From an uncultured Flavobacteriales bacterium (lineage in GTDB: Bacteria > Bacteroidota > Bacteroidia > Flavobacteriales > BACL11), in contig CALSQD010000001.1 of NCBI GenBank assembly GCA_943788405.1, forward strand, positions 248,001 to 312,000: DNA of 64,000 bases. The letters are read 5' to 3'. Made by a program: the position numbers and the translations under genes. The notes beneath the pieces are model-generated. The model was not told the DNA's origin. It ran no database searches and saw only the letters and a list, made by a program, of their open reading frames with translations. Position 1 is the first letter of the stretch. Each line of letters begins with the position of its first letter. Below, in pieces: positions 47,477 through 55,569 of the stretch.

Positions 47477-47986
47477 ATGGCAGATGAAATTGTAAATAGA
47501 GTTGCAAATAGCAGTTTAATTACTGTTGATTTGACTGATTATGCACCAAACTCAGCTATTGCAATTTTAGATGTAAAAGATTTCCTGTTTCAAGGATTTA
47601 TCCTAAAAGAAAAAGAGTTCAGAGCAAGTTTAAAAGAATTTGATTTCACAAATTACAGCAAGAAAATAGTTGCCATTAACTGTAGTTCTGATGCAATTGT
47701 ACCTATGTGGGCATTTATGCTCATCAGTTCTTACTTAAATAATATTGCTTTGGAAATTCATTTTGGATCTAAAGAAAATGTATTTCAAAAAATGTTTTTA
47801 AACAATATAGAATCATTGGATGCTAGTGAGTTTAAGGACAAAAAAGTTATTGTAAAAGGTTGTGGAAACATTCCACTTTCCGAAAGTTTATATATCGCTA
47901 TTAGTAAAAAATTACTTCCGGTAGTTAACTCCTTAATGTTCGGAGAAGCTTGCTCGGCAGTACCTGTTTTTAAAAAGAAAAAATGA
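47477..47986 (+). CDS. DUF2480 family protein
   Basis: 169-residue protein that I recognise as DUF2480: N-terminal NRVANSSLITVDLTDY, the central IDIKDFLFQG-like segment, CSSDAIVPMWAFMLISSYL and a KGCGNIPL block. The family is found with SUF genes in Bacteroidota, so a role in Fe-S maturation or supply is likely (inference from context only). Two bases follow the DUF59 gene and the 3' end overlaps the DUF3050 gene by 4 bases. Confidence 0.85.
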   Translation: MADEIVNRVANSSLITVDLTDYAPNSAIAILDVKDFLFQGFILKEKEFRASLKEFDFTNYSKKIVAINCSSDAIVPMWAFMLISSYLNNIALEIHFGSKENVFQKMFLNNIESLDASEFKDKKVIVKGCGNIPLSESLYIAISKKLLPVVNSLMFGEACSAVPVFKKKK

Positions 47987-48723
47987 ATCCAAAAGTTTTA
48001 GAAGTAAACAAAAATATACAATCCTATAAAGAGGAAATTGTAAATCATCCTTTGTACAAAAAGTTAAATAGTGTTGAGGATATTGCAGTATTAATGGAAC
48101 ACCATGTATATGCTGTTTGGGACTTTATGTCCTTATTAAAAGCCCTACAATCTTTACTTACTTGTACCTCTTCACCATGGAAACCTGTGGGAGACACAAA
48201 AATTAGAAGATTAATAAATTCTATTGTTTTGGAAGAGGAAAGTGATGTTGATGAAGCAGGAAATCCTGCCTCACATTATGAAATGTATTTGGATGCCATG
48301 AAACAATGCAAGGCAAATACCACTCCTATTGAAAATTTTGTAGAAGGAGTTACTGCTGAAAATATTCCTGCTGTAAGTGAGGGAATTGACACCTTTTTAA
48401 ACACTACTTTTGATGTAATTAAAAGTGGGAAAGCTCATAAAATTGCTTCTGCATTTACTTTTGGGCGTGAAGATTTAATCCCTGATATGTTTACTGCAAT
48501 TGTGGATCAGTACAACACAAACAACAAATTAGACAAGTTTGTTTTTTACTTAAAAAGACACATTGAACTAGATGGTGGCGAACACGGACCATTAGCTTTA
48601 GAACTGATTAGCAACCTATGTGGGGATGACGAACAGAAATGGCAAGAAGTAGAAGAAACTGCTATTGCCTGTTTAGTTGCTCGTAAAAAATTGTGGGATG
48701 TAGTTTTAAAGGAACTTAGTTAA
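47983..48723 (+). CDS. DUF3050 family protein (heme-oxygenase-like fold)
   Basis: 246 residues. MEHHVYAVWDFMSLLKALQ, EEESDVDE and FGREDLIPDMF-like blocks with HIELDGGEHGPLAL match DUF3050, a family with predicted heme-oxygenase-like helical fold carrying His/Glu/Asp that could bind a di-iron centre. Last gene of the SUF operon here; overlaps DUF2480 by 4 bases. Its substrate is unknown. It ends one base from the convergent rluF. Confidence 0.85.
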   Translation: MNPKVLEVNKNIQSYKEEIVNHPLYKKLNSVEDIAVLMEHHVYAVWDFMSLLKALQSLLTCTSSPWKPVGDTKIRRLINSIVLEEESDVDEAGNPASHYEMYLDAMKQCKANTTPIENFVEGVTAENIPAVSEGIDTFLNTTFDVIKSGKAHKIASAFTFGREDLIPDMFTAIVDQYNTNNKLDKFVFYLKRHIELDGGEHGPLALELISNLCGDDEQKWQEVEETAIACLVARKKLWDVVLKELS

Positions 48724-49467
48724 CTACTTCCCTTCCTCAAAAGTTTTAGAAGAATGTTCTACTGATTGATTGATTTGGTTCAATTCTGTAGCAGTAAAAT
48801 CACGGTACTCCCCAATTGGTATATCTAGTTTGATATTCATGATTCTTACTCTTTTCAGCTTCTTTACATCATATTCTAAATATTCACACATCCTTCTAAT
48901 TTGGCGATTAAGCCCTTGTGTTAAAATAATTTTGAATTTCTTTTTATCCGTTTGTTTCACAAAACACTTACGAGTAACGGTATCCAAAATTGGCACTCCA
49001 TTCCCCATTGCCTCAATAAATTCTTTGGTAATTGGCTTGCTAACGGTTACTTCATATTCCTTTTCATGATTATTACGAGCACGCAAAATCTTGTTTACAA
49101 TATCGCCATCATTCGTTAAAAAAATGAGTCCTTCTGAGGGCTTATCCAACCTTCCGATAGGGAAAATACGAGTAGGATAATTAATATAATCAATGATATT
49201 ATTTTTTTCTCGCATTTGGTCGGTTGTACAAACTATGCCTACAGGTTTATTAAACGCAATGTATACCATCTTCTTCTTTTTGGCTCTGTGCACCACCTTT
49301 CCGTTCACGCTTACCTCATCAGCATCCGATATTTTAGTTCCCATTAACGGAACCTCCCCATTTATTTTTACCCTACCTTGTTCAATTAATTTGTCGGCTG
49401 CCCTTCTGGAACAGTAACCAATTTCTGATAAAAACTTGTTTATCCTTGTTAGATTTGTATCGCTCAT
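48724..49467 (-). CDS. rluF: 23S rRNA pseudouridine synthase RluF
   Basis: 247-residue RluF-type pseudouridine synthase (23S rRNA U2604, near the peptidyl-transferase region). An S4 RNA-binding domain (about 7-65; INKFLSEIGYCSRRAADKLIEQGRV) precedes the synthase domain with the catalytic Asp in GRLDKPSEGLIFLTNDG and the RQIRRMCEYL motif. It is convergent with the SUF operon. Confidence 0.93.
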   Translation of the reverse strand: MSDTNLTRINKFLSEIGYCSRRAADKLIEQGRVKINGEVPLMGTKISDADEVSVNGKVVHRAKKKKMVYIAFNKPVGIVCTTDQMREKNNIIDYINYPTRIFPIGRLDKPSEGLIFLTNDGDIVNKILRARNNHEKEYEVTVSKPITKEFIEAMGNGVPILDTVTRKCFVKQTDKKKFKIILTQGLNRQIRRMCEYLEYDVKKLKRVRIMNIKLDIPIGEYRDFTATELNQINQSVEHSSKTFEEGK

Positions 49468-49508
49468 AATTGCTGCAAAAATACGCTAAAATTTTACATA
49501 CTGAAATT

Positions 49509-49537
49509 TTGTAGAACCCTCTGTTTCATTACATTTG
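49509..49537 (+). promoter_or_regulatory. Promoter of the S46 peptidase gene
   Basis: TTG at 49509-49511, 18 bases, then TACATTTG at 49530-49537: an exact match to the Bacteroidota promoter consensus, 22 bases before the ATG at 49559. Confidence 0.7.
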
Positions 49538-49558
49538 CAACAAACAAAAAATAAAGAA

Positions 49559-51955
49559 ATGACAAAGAAAATATTATCAATCGTAATGGCAGGATTTTTC
49601 TCGTTCTCAGCAATTGCTGATGAGGGGATGTGGTTGCCACAATTATTGAAAGCAATGAACGAAAGTAACATGCAAGCTGCAGGACTTCAAATGACTGCTG
49701 ACGATTTATACTCTGTAAACAACTCATCACTTAAGGATGCTATCGTTTCATTAGGTGGTTTCTGTACAGGTGAAATGATTTCATCAGAAGGGTTAATGTT
49801 AACCAATCACCACTGTGCATTTGGTTCTATTCAGGAACACTCAAGCGTTAGTAATGACTATATAAAAGATGGTTTTTGGGCTATGAGCCGTGATGAAGAA
49901 TTGGCTAATGCTGGTTTAACTGCTTCTTTTTTAGTTAGTATTGAGGATGTAACTGCAAGAGTAGCTGCTGAACTTAATAATGATATGAGTGAGAAAGAAA
50001 GATCAGCTAAAATCAGAGAAATTTCAAAAACTATTGTTGATGAAAAAATAGAAGGAACACACTACTCAGCAAGAGTAAAAGCTTTCTTTGGAGGAAATGA
50101 CTTCTACATTATGACTTACGAAACATTTAAAGATGTTCGTTTAGTAGGTGCTCCACCATCATCCATTGGTAAATTTGGTGGTGATACTGACAACTGGATG
50201 TGGCCAAGACATACGGGTGATTTTGCACTTTACAGAATTTACTGTGCTCCTGATGGAACGCCAGCTGAATACTCTGTAGAAAATATAGCTTACAACCCTA
50301 AACATCACTTACCTATCCAATTGGATGGTGTTGATAATGGTGATTATACTATGATTTTCGGTTTCCCTGGTAGTACTGACAGATACCTTACTTCTTATGG
50401 TGTACAACAAGCTTTAGACATCACAAACCCAACTACTGTTGATATTCGTGATGAGAAATTAGCAATTATGAAAGCAGGAATGGACGCTTCTAAAAAAGTG
50501 AAAATTCAGTATGCTGCAAAATATGCGCAAACTTCTAACTACTGGAAATACTTTATTGGTCAATCAAAAGGATTAAAATCAATGAGAGTTTACGATAAAA
50601 AAGTTGCTTTAGAAGATGAGTTCAGAGCTTGGGTATCAGAAGATGAAGCTAGAGTTGCTAAGTATGGTGAAGCCTTAAACTTAATTGAAAGTGCTTACAA
50701 TACAAGTAAAAAAATTGCTTTAAACAGAACTTACCTTAATGAAGCTGTATTCATGGGATCAGAAATTATGTACTGGTCATTCAAAATGAACAGAGCAATT
50801 GCATCTTTACCTGCTGAAGGAAAAGAAAGAAATGTAGCAATTAGAGCTATCAAGAAAGAAGCAAAAGAATTCTATAAGGATTATAATGCTTCTGTTGATG
50901 AGGAATTATTTGGTTCAATGTTAGAGATGTACTACTACAATGTACCTAAAACTCAACACGCTCCATTATTTAAGAAAATTGAAAACCAATTGTTTGGTTT
51001 CAAAAAATTAGACTTTGGTTGGTACGCTAAAAATGCATTTAAAAGATCAGTATTTTCTTCAAGAGCAAAATTCTTTGCATTCTTAGAAAATCCTTCAACT
51101 TCAAAAATTGAAAAAGATCCTGCATTCAAAACTATCATGGCAATCTACAACCAGTACATTGAGCAAATTTCTCCTAAGAGAGCTGAAGTAAGAGAAAAAT
51201 TAACAAAAGGAAACAGATTATTTATTGCAGGATTAAGAGAAATGAATCCTGATAAAAAATACTATCCAAATGCTAACTCTACTATGAGAGCTACTTATGG
51301 TAGTGTAGGGGATTATGAGCCAGGAAATGCTATGCATTATGAATACTATACTACTATTGATGGTATCATGCAAAAAGAAGATGCTACCAATGAAGAATTC
51401 CAAGTTCCTGCAAGATTAAAGGAACTTTATGAAATTGGTGATTACGGACAATATGCCGATAAAGATGGTAACTTAAGAATTAACTTTATTTCGAACAATG
51501 ATATTACAGGTGGTAATTCTGGTTCTCCAGTAATTAATGCTTGGGGAGAAATTGTTGGTACTGCTTTTGATGGTAACTGGGAGGCAATGAGTGGAGATAT
51601 CGCTTTTGAAAAAGAAATCCAAAGAACTATCTCTGTTGATATCAGATACACAATGTTTATTATTGACAAGTTTGCTGGAGCAACTCACTTAATTGATGAG
51701 ATGACTATGGCACCTAAGCATGCTGAAAAAATGACTGAAGAAGAATTAGCTGCTGCAGCTATGGAAACTGCTTTGGAAGACCCTAACACTATTGTTAAGG
51801 AATTAGACATGAAAGAATACTTAGGAGCTCAATTACCAGTATTCGATTTGCATTCTTTCGGTTCAGCTTTTGATATGGCTGTTGAACAATATGGTTCAAG
51901 TAAAGAACAAAGATTCTGGTGGCACGGTAATGTGTACACTACTGAGAAAAGATAA
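49559..51955 (+). CDS. S46 family dipeptidyl peptidase (DPP7-like)
   Basis: 798 residues with a signal peptide (MTKKILSIVMAGFFSFSAIA). The S46 catalytic triad is His in LTNHHCAFGS, Asp in GDTDNWMWPRHTGDF and Ser about 654 in TGGNSGSP. The S1-pocket residue eighteen positions after the Ser is Gly (FDGNWEAMSGD), as in DPP7, and not the Arg that gives DPP11 its acidic preference. So a preference for hydrophobic P1 residues is predicted. A C-terminal extension of roughly 80 residues (about 715-798) is longer than usual. The open frame begins at a TTG (49535), but the promoter lies there, so ATG 49559 is used. Confidence 0.93.
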   Translation: MTKKILSIVMAGFFSFSAIADEGMWLPQLLKAMNESNMQAAGLQMTADDLYSVNNSSLKDAIVSLGGFCTGEMISSEGLMLTNHHCAFGSIQEHSSVSNDYIKDGFWAMSRDEELANAGLTASFLVSIEDVTARVAAELNNDMSEKERSAKIREISKTIVDEKIEGTHYSARVKAFFGGNDFYIMTYETFKDVRLVGAPPSSIGKFGGDTDNWMWPRHTGDFALYRIYCAPDGTPAEYSVENIAYNPKHHLPIQLDGVDNGDYTMIFGFPGSTDRYLTSYGVQQALDITNPTTVDIRDEKLAIMKAGMDASKKVKIQYAAKYAQTSNYWKYFIGQSKGLKSMRVYDKKVALEDEFRAWVSEDEARVAKYGEALNLIESAYNTSKKIALNRTYLNEAVFMGSEIMYWSFKMNRAIASLPAEGKERNVAIRAIKKEAKEFYKDYNASVDEELFGSMLEMYYYNVPKTQHAPLFKKIENQLFGFKKLDFGWYAKNAFKRSVFSSRAKFFAFLENPSTSKIEKDPAFKTIMAIYNQYIEQISPKRAEVREKLTKGNRLFIAGLREMNPDKKYYPNANSTMRATYGSVGDYEPGNAMHYEYYTTIDGIMQKEDATNEEFQVPARLKELYEIGDYGQYADKDGNLRINFISNNDITGGNSGSPVINAWGEIVGTAFDGNWEAMSGDIAFEKEIQRTISVDIRYTMFIIDKFAGATHLIDEMTMAPKHAEKMTEEELAAAAMETALEDPNTIVKELDMKEYLGAQLPVFDLHSFGSAFDMAVEQYGSSKEQRFWWHGNVYTTEKR

Positions 51956-51975
51956 GCCTTCTCACATATATAAAG

Positions 51976-52008
51976 AAGCCCTACCAATTTGGTGGGGCTT
52001 TTTTTTTA
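51976..52008 (+). terminator. Rho-independent terminator after the S46 gene
   Basis: Ten-bp stem (51976-51985 with 51991-52000; AAGCCCTACC/GGTGGGGCTT with one G-T pair), AATTT loop, then about eight T. Confidence 0.85.
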
Positions 52009-52029
52009 TATTTACCAAAAATTAAAGAT

Positions 52030-52449
52030 ATGTTAAGAGCAATAACTACAACTATAATAGGGGTAATATTAGGAATGATGGGCATGATGGCTATGCATTA
52101 CCTAAGTATGGTATTCTACCCTTTACCTGAAGGAGTAACAATGGAAGATGCTGAAGCGCTTAACAAATACATGGCAATTGCACCTTTAGGCGCTATGCTA
52201 TTAGTAATTATCTCTCATGCTATGGGGTCATTTATTGGGGCAGTAGTAGCTACCTTACTCTCTCAAATTTCAAAATGGAAAAACTCAACTGCCTTTAAGT
52301 ATCAGTGGCTAGTAATTGGCTTAATTTTCACTTATGCAGGATGGATGAATTTACAAGAATTAACACATCCTGATTGGTTTAAAATAGATTTACTCTTCTA
52401 TTTACCTGCTGCTTATTTAGGGTATAAGTTGGTTGCTAAAAGGAATTAA
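52030..52449 (+). CDS. Small four-helix membrane protein
   Basis: 139 residues with four probable membrane helices (about 5-30, 50-78, 90-108, 118-135). Not recognised. A soluble-looking loop EGVTMEDAEALNKYM joins helices 1 and 2, and WMNLQELTHPDWF joins 3 and 4. The gene has its own leader just after the S46 terminator and lies upstream of the DUF2975/XRE pair, but 68 bases with a separate promoter intervene. Confidence 0.65.
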   Translation: MLRAITTTIIGVILGMMGMMAMHYLSMVFYPLPEGVTMEDAEALNKYMAIAPLGAMLLVIISHAMGSFIGAVVATLLSQISKWKNSTAFKYQWLVIGLIFTYAGWMNLQELTHPDWFKIDLLFYLPAAYLGYKLVAKRN

Positions 52450-52468
52450 TTATCAAATATCAATATAT

Positions 52469-52489
52469 ATTTATCGTTTATCAATAAAT
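52469..52489. promoter_or_regulatory. Candidate operator for the DUF2975/XRE pair
   Basis: Inverted repeat ATTTAT (52469-52474), 9 bases, ATAAAT (52484-52489), overlapping where a -33 element would lie ahead of the -7 box at 52495. Likely site for autoregulation by the small HTH protein (inference). Confidence 0.4.
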
Positions 52490-52494
52490 TTATA

Positions 52495-52502
52495 TATGTT
52501 TG
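52495..52502 (+). promoter_or_regulatory. -7 box (TATGTTTG)
   Basis: TATGTTTG, 15 bases before the ATG at 52518. It contains the TTG (52500) that would otherwise be a longer start. Confidence 0.45.
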
Positions 52503-52517
52503 CAGAAACATTTTACA

Positions 52518-53180
52518 ATGGATATGCATTCAAAGTCTACAACTATTTCTTTGCTCTATTTAATAACAAAATTATCATTTTGGTTTTCTGTTATTTTCTC
52601 TTTAGTGTTGTCTTCAGTACTGTTTTATGGTGTTCTTGGTAATGACATTCCTTTAACCGTTAGTGTGGAGGCAAATGATGCTATTTATGAAAAGGATTAT
52701 TCTTTTAATACTAAAGATGTTGTGCTAAAAAAGAACAAACTGTCTAAGGAATTCCCAATTCAATCCCTTAAAAGAAAACTGATTTTAAAACATCAAGCTT
52801 TTCATGAGTCGCCAGTACTTGAAAAAGCAGTTATTCTAGTTTCAACATTATTATTGTTAATTATCTTCATGTTTACAACCTATTATTCCAAGGAGTTTAT
52901 GAGGGCAATAAACAAAGGGTTGTATTTTGTAAGAGAAACAATTACAAAGCTGAGGGTAATATCTTTTTTGCTTTTATCAATTTGGTTTTTAAACCTTATT
53001 TCTTCTACAATATTGAATTTTATGTGGGTAAAGCCGGCAGCAAATCCTGTTGCAAAAATTCATATTTCAACTAATTACCCTTCTATTAACTTATTATTAT
53101 TCTCTTTATTACTGTGGGTACTTTCTTATGTATTTCTGCAAGGCGTAAAGCTGAAAGAAGAAAATGAATTAACGGTATAA
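52518..53180 (+). CDS. DUF2975-like membrane protein
   Basis: 220 residues from ATG 52518 with four membrane helices (about 14-45, 105-125, 150-175, 190-215) and a polar segment between helices 1 and 2. The pairing with a tiny Cro/CI-type HTH gene 2 bases downstream is the signature of the DUF2975/YozG-type modules of Bacillota and Bacteroidota. The function of the family is not established; the membrane protein may control the regulator. Confidence 0.75.
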   Translation: MDMHSKSTTISLLYLITKLSFWFSVIFSLVLSSVLFYGVLGNDIPLTVSVEANDAIYEKDYSFNTKDVVLKKNKLSKEFPIQSLKRKLILKHQAFHESPVLEKAVILVSTLLLLIIFMFTTYYSKEFMRAINKGLYFVRETITKLRVISFLLLSIWFLNLISSTILNFMWVKPAANPVAKIHISTNYPSINLLLFSLLLWVLSYVFLQGVKLKEENELTV

Positions 53181-53182
53181 TT

Positions 53183-53386
53183 ATGATTATAATTAATTTA
53201 GATGTGATGCTTGCCAAACGCAAGATGAGCTTAACAGAGTTATCAGAAAAAGTAGGTATAACAATGGCAAACCTATCCATATTAAAAAAAGGAAAAGCAA
53301 GAGCAATTCGTTTTTCAACCCTTGAAGCAATCTGCAGGGTTTTGGATTGCCAGCCTGGAGATATATTAGAATATAAATCAGAATAA
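53183..53386 (+). CDS. Small XRE/Cro-CI-type HTH regulator (YozG-like)
   Basis: 67-residue helix-turn-helix protein: MLAKRKMSLTELSEKVGITMANLSILKKGKARAIRFSTLEAICRVLDCQPGDILEY. This is the full HTH_26-type fold, with recognition helix about residues 25-35. No other domain. Its start follows the DUF2975 stop by two bases, so the two are coupled; it probably regulates its own operon. Confidence 0.9.
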   Translation: MIIINLDVMLAKRKMSLTELSEKVGITMANLSILKKGKARAIRFSTLEAICRVLDCQPGDILEYKSE

Positions 53387-53402
53387 ATAATAACTAAATA
53401 AA

Positions 53403-54431
53403 ATGAAAAATAAATTGACTATCCTTTTATTAGGAATAACCATTACAGCAAATGCCCAATGGCAACAAAGTATTGGTTCGGAAAACCTAGATGTACAGGC
53501 GGTACATGTAGTTGATAATCTTGACTTCTTTGGTGGACAAACAGGTACTTATCGTTCCACTGATGAGTCAGCAACATACACATTTTCAAACTCAGGAAAT
53601 GATTCAATAGGACCAACAAGAGGAATAACTTCTGATGATACCTATATCTACACCTGTACATCACAAGGTGTTTTTAGGAGTGCTGACAATGGAGTTAACT
53701 GGACTCAGAAAAATAATGGACTAACGCAATTATTATGTCATGGAATAATTTCATCTGATGGAACAATATTTCTTTCTACATTGTCAGGAGTTTTTAAAAC
53801 TACAGACCAAGGAGATAATTGGACTGCAGCAGGTATGTCAGGAATTGATTCCAGAAGTATTTGTTGCATGCAGGATTCTATTTTATTTGTAGGAACACAG
53901 GGTAGCGGAATTTACAAGAGCATTGATGATGGACAAAACTGGACTGCAGTAAGTGCAGGGGTTACTTCTACAAACTTTAGAGCTATGCAAGCAGAAGGAA
54001 ATACTGTTTTTGCTGGGGGGCAGACAGGAACTGGGGTTTATAGGTCATTGGACTATGGTACTACTTGGTCTTTATTGACTAATGGAATTGCTTCAGGTTC
54101 ATACAGAGGTTTTGCGAGTAACAGTAATATGATTGTTGCGGGCTCATTTACTGATGGGGTATTTTACTCATTAGATAATGGGGATAATTGGACACAAATA
54201 AATCAAGGTTTATTGGATTTGAATATTTTTGATTTGGAACTAAATAATAATTACATTATAGCAGGCACACATATTAAAGGAGTATTCCGCTTTCCTTTAT
54301 CTGAATTGTCTGCTACAAGTATTAATGATGAATTCCAAACTAATCAAACAAGAAACCTACTTAAAATAGCAGATGTTTTGGGGAGAGAAACAATGCCTAA
54401 AAATAATCAGGTTTTTGTTTTACATTTATGA
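53403..54431 (+). CDS. Secreted YCF48/BNR-repeat protein, frameshifted C terminus
   Basis: 342 residues with a signal peptide (1-18) and six or so YCF48/BNR-like propeller repeats (GVFRSADNGVNWTQ, GVFKTTDQGDNWTA, GIYKSIDDGQNWTA, GVYRSLDYGTTWS, GVFYSLDNGDNWTQ). The C-terminal sorting motif begins IADVLGRETMPKNNQV, then hits TGA at 54429. Deleting one T of the T5 run at 54412-54416 restores LFYIYDDGSVVKKHILNR to a stop at 54469-54471. The paralogous tail of the next gene (LFYIYDDGTVEKRIVID) proves the correct frame. So it is either a frameshift mutation or a base-calling error. Confidence 0.8.
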   Translation: MKNKLTILLLGITITANAQWQQSIGSENLDVQAVHVVDNLDFFGGQTGTYRSTDESATYTFSNSGNDSIGPTRGITSDDTYIYTCTSQGVFRSADNGVNWTQKNNGLTQLLCHGIISSDGTIFLSTLSGVFKTTDQGDNWTAAGMSGIDSRSICCMQDSILFVGTQGSGIYKSIDDGQNWTAVSAGVTSTNFRAMQAEGNTVFAGGQTGTGVYRSLDYGTTWSLLTNGIASGSYRGFASNSNMIVAGSFTDGVFYSLDNGDNWTQINQGLLDLNIFDLELNNNYIIAGTHIKGVFRFPLSELSATSINDEFQTNQTRNLLKIADVLGRETMPKNNQVFVLHL

Positions 54432-54475
54432 TGATGGTTCGGTAGTTAAAAAACATATTTTAAACAGATAATACA

Positions 54476-55249
54476 ATGAAGAAAATATCATTTATAATAC
54501 TGACGATAACAACCTCCACACTATTTGCTCAAGTAAATACTGTATATAATCCAATTACGGAAAGAACTTGGATGGATAGGAATCTTGGTGCAACACAAGT
54601 GGCTACAGCATTTGATGATGCAAATGCTTATGGTGATTTATATCAGTGGGGTAGAAACACTGATGGACATCAAATCAGAACTTCTTCCACAACATCAGTA
54701 CTTTCTGCTATTAATTCTCCTAATCATTCTGATTTTATATTAGGTAGTTATGACTGGTTAACTGTATCGGATGATAATTTGTGGCAAGGTGTAAACGGAA
54801 TAAACAATCCTTGCCCTTTAGGGTTTAGGCTACCTACTGAAGCAGAATGTGAATCAGAAAGATTAAGCTGGACTAGTAATGATGCGGCAGGTGCTTTTGC
54901 TTCTCCATTAAAACTAACGATAGGTGGCGCAAGGAGCAGGATGTCAGGTGCAATTGGGAATGTGGGTACTTTTGTAGGGTACAGAACCAGTTCGCTAAAC
55001 GGTACGCAATCAAGGTTGTTTGGGATTAGCTTAACCACTTCACTAATGGCCGATCGCGATAGAGCAGATGGTAATTGTGTAAGGTGTATTCAAGATGAAT
55101 CTTCCACTTCAATTGATGAAATTCAAAATCCAAGAACACTAATTAAAACAGTTGACATTTTAGGAAAGGAAACAAAAGCCAATTCCAACACTACCCTATT
55201 TTATATTTATGATGATGGTACGGTTGAGAAACGAATTGTTATTGATTAA
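54476..55249 (+). CDS. Secreted FISUMP-domain protein
   Basis: 257 residues: signal peptide (1-19), then the FISUMP (Fibrobacter major paralogous) domain with VYNPITERTWMDRNLGATQVA, DLYQWGR, NNPCPLGFRLPTEAE, SRSMSG-like and RLFGISLTTS...GNCVRCIQDE (about 20-205). It ends in a T9SS-type tail, IKTVDILGKETKANSNTTLFYIYDDGTVEKR. The gene follows the BNR-repeat gene and probably shares its transcript. Overlaps the convergent XRE gene by 4 bases. Confidence 0.85.
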   Translation: MKKISFIILTITTSTLFAQVNTVYNPITERTWMDRNLGATQVATAFDDANAYGDLYQWGRNTDGHQIRTSSTTSVLSAINSPNHSDFILGSYDWLTVSDDNLWQGVNGINNPCPLGFRLPTEAECESERLSWTSNDAAGAFASPLKLTIGGARSRMSGAIGNVGTFVGYRTSSLNGTQSRLFGISLTTSLMADRDRADGNCVRCIQDESSTSIDEIQNPRTLIKTVDILGKETKANSNTTLFYIYDDGTVEKRIVID

Positions 55250-55527
55250 TAATAACTCCTATAGTTTCTTGCTTTAGCTTTTTTCTTTACCGCTAGTATT
55301 TCGTTATTTTCTAACTTTTCAAAAAACTCTGAAAGCTTAAGGTCAAAAGCACCAGCAATTTTTGCTAAAGTCCTTAATGTAGGGTTTCCTTTCCCATTTT
55401 CTATTGGGCTTAGTTGCTCTTGCATTATACCACTCTTTTGCGTTACATCTAGCATGGTCATTCTGTGTTCCCACCTTAAAGAATATATTAACTTCCCTAG
55501 GTCTCCGTTATAATCTATTGGTTTCAT
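55246..55527 (-). CDS. XRE-family HTH regulator next to the 21-bp repeat array
   Basis: 93-residue Cro/CI-type protein. HTH spans about 12-66: LGKLIYSLRWEHRMTMLDVTQKSG, recognition helix about MQEQLSPIEN (35-44), then GKGNPTLRTLAKIAGAFDLKLSEFFE. A basic tail (AVKKKAKARNYRSYY, 79-93) could add DNA contacts. The start at 55527 has a TATATTTG box 21 bases upstream. Directly beyond that box is a 210-bp array of ten 21-bp repeats, the natural candidate for its binding site. Convergent with the FISUMP gene. Confidence 0.9.
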   Translation of the reverse strand: MKPIDYNGDLGKLIYSLRWEHRMTMLDVTQKSGIMQEQLSPIENGKGNPTLRTLAKIAGAFDLKLSEFFEKLENNEILAVKKKAKARNYRSYY

Positions 55528-55547
55528 AGCTCATTTTTAATTAGTTA

Positions 55548-55555
55548 CAAATATA
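55548..55555 (-). promoter_or_regulatory. -7 box of the XRE gene
   Basis: Minus-strand TATATTTG, 21 bases from the ATG. The position where a -33 TTG should be (about 55573-55581) falls inside repeat unit 1 and has no TTG, so promoter strength may depend on what binds the array. Confidence 0.5.
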
Positions 55556-55569
55556 ATCCTTTTTTATAA

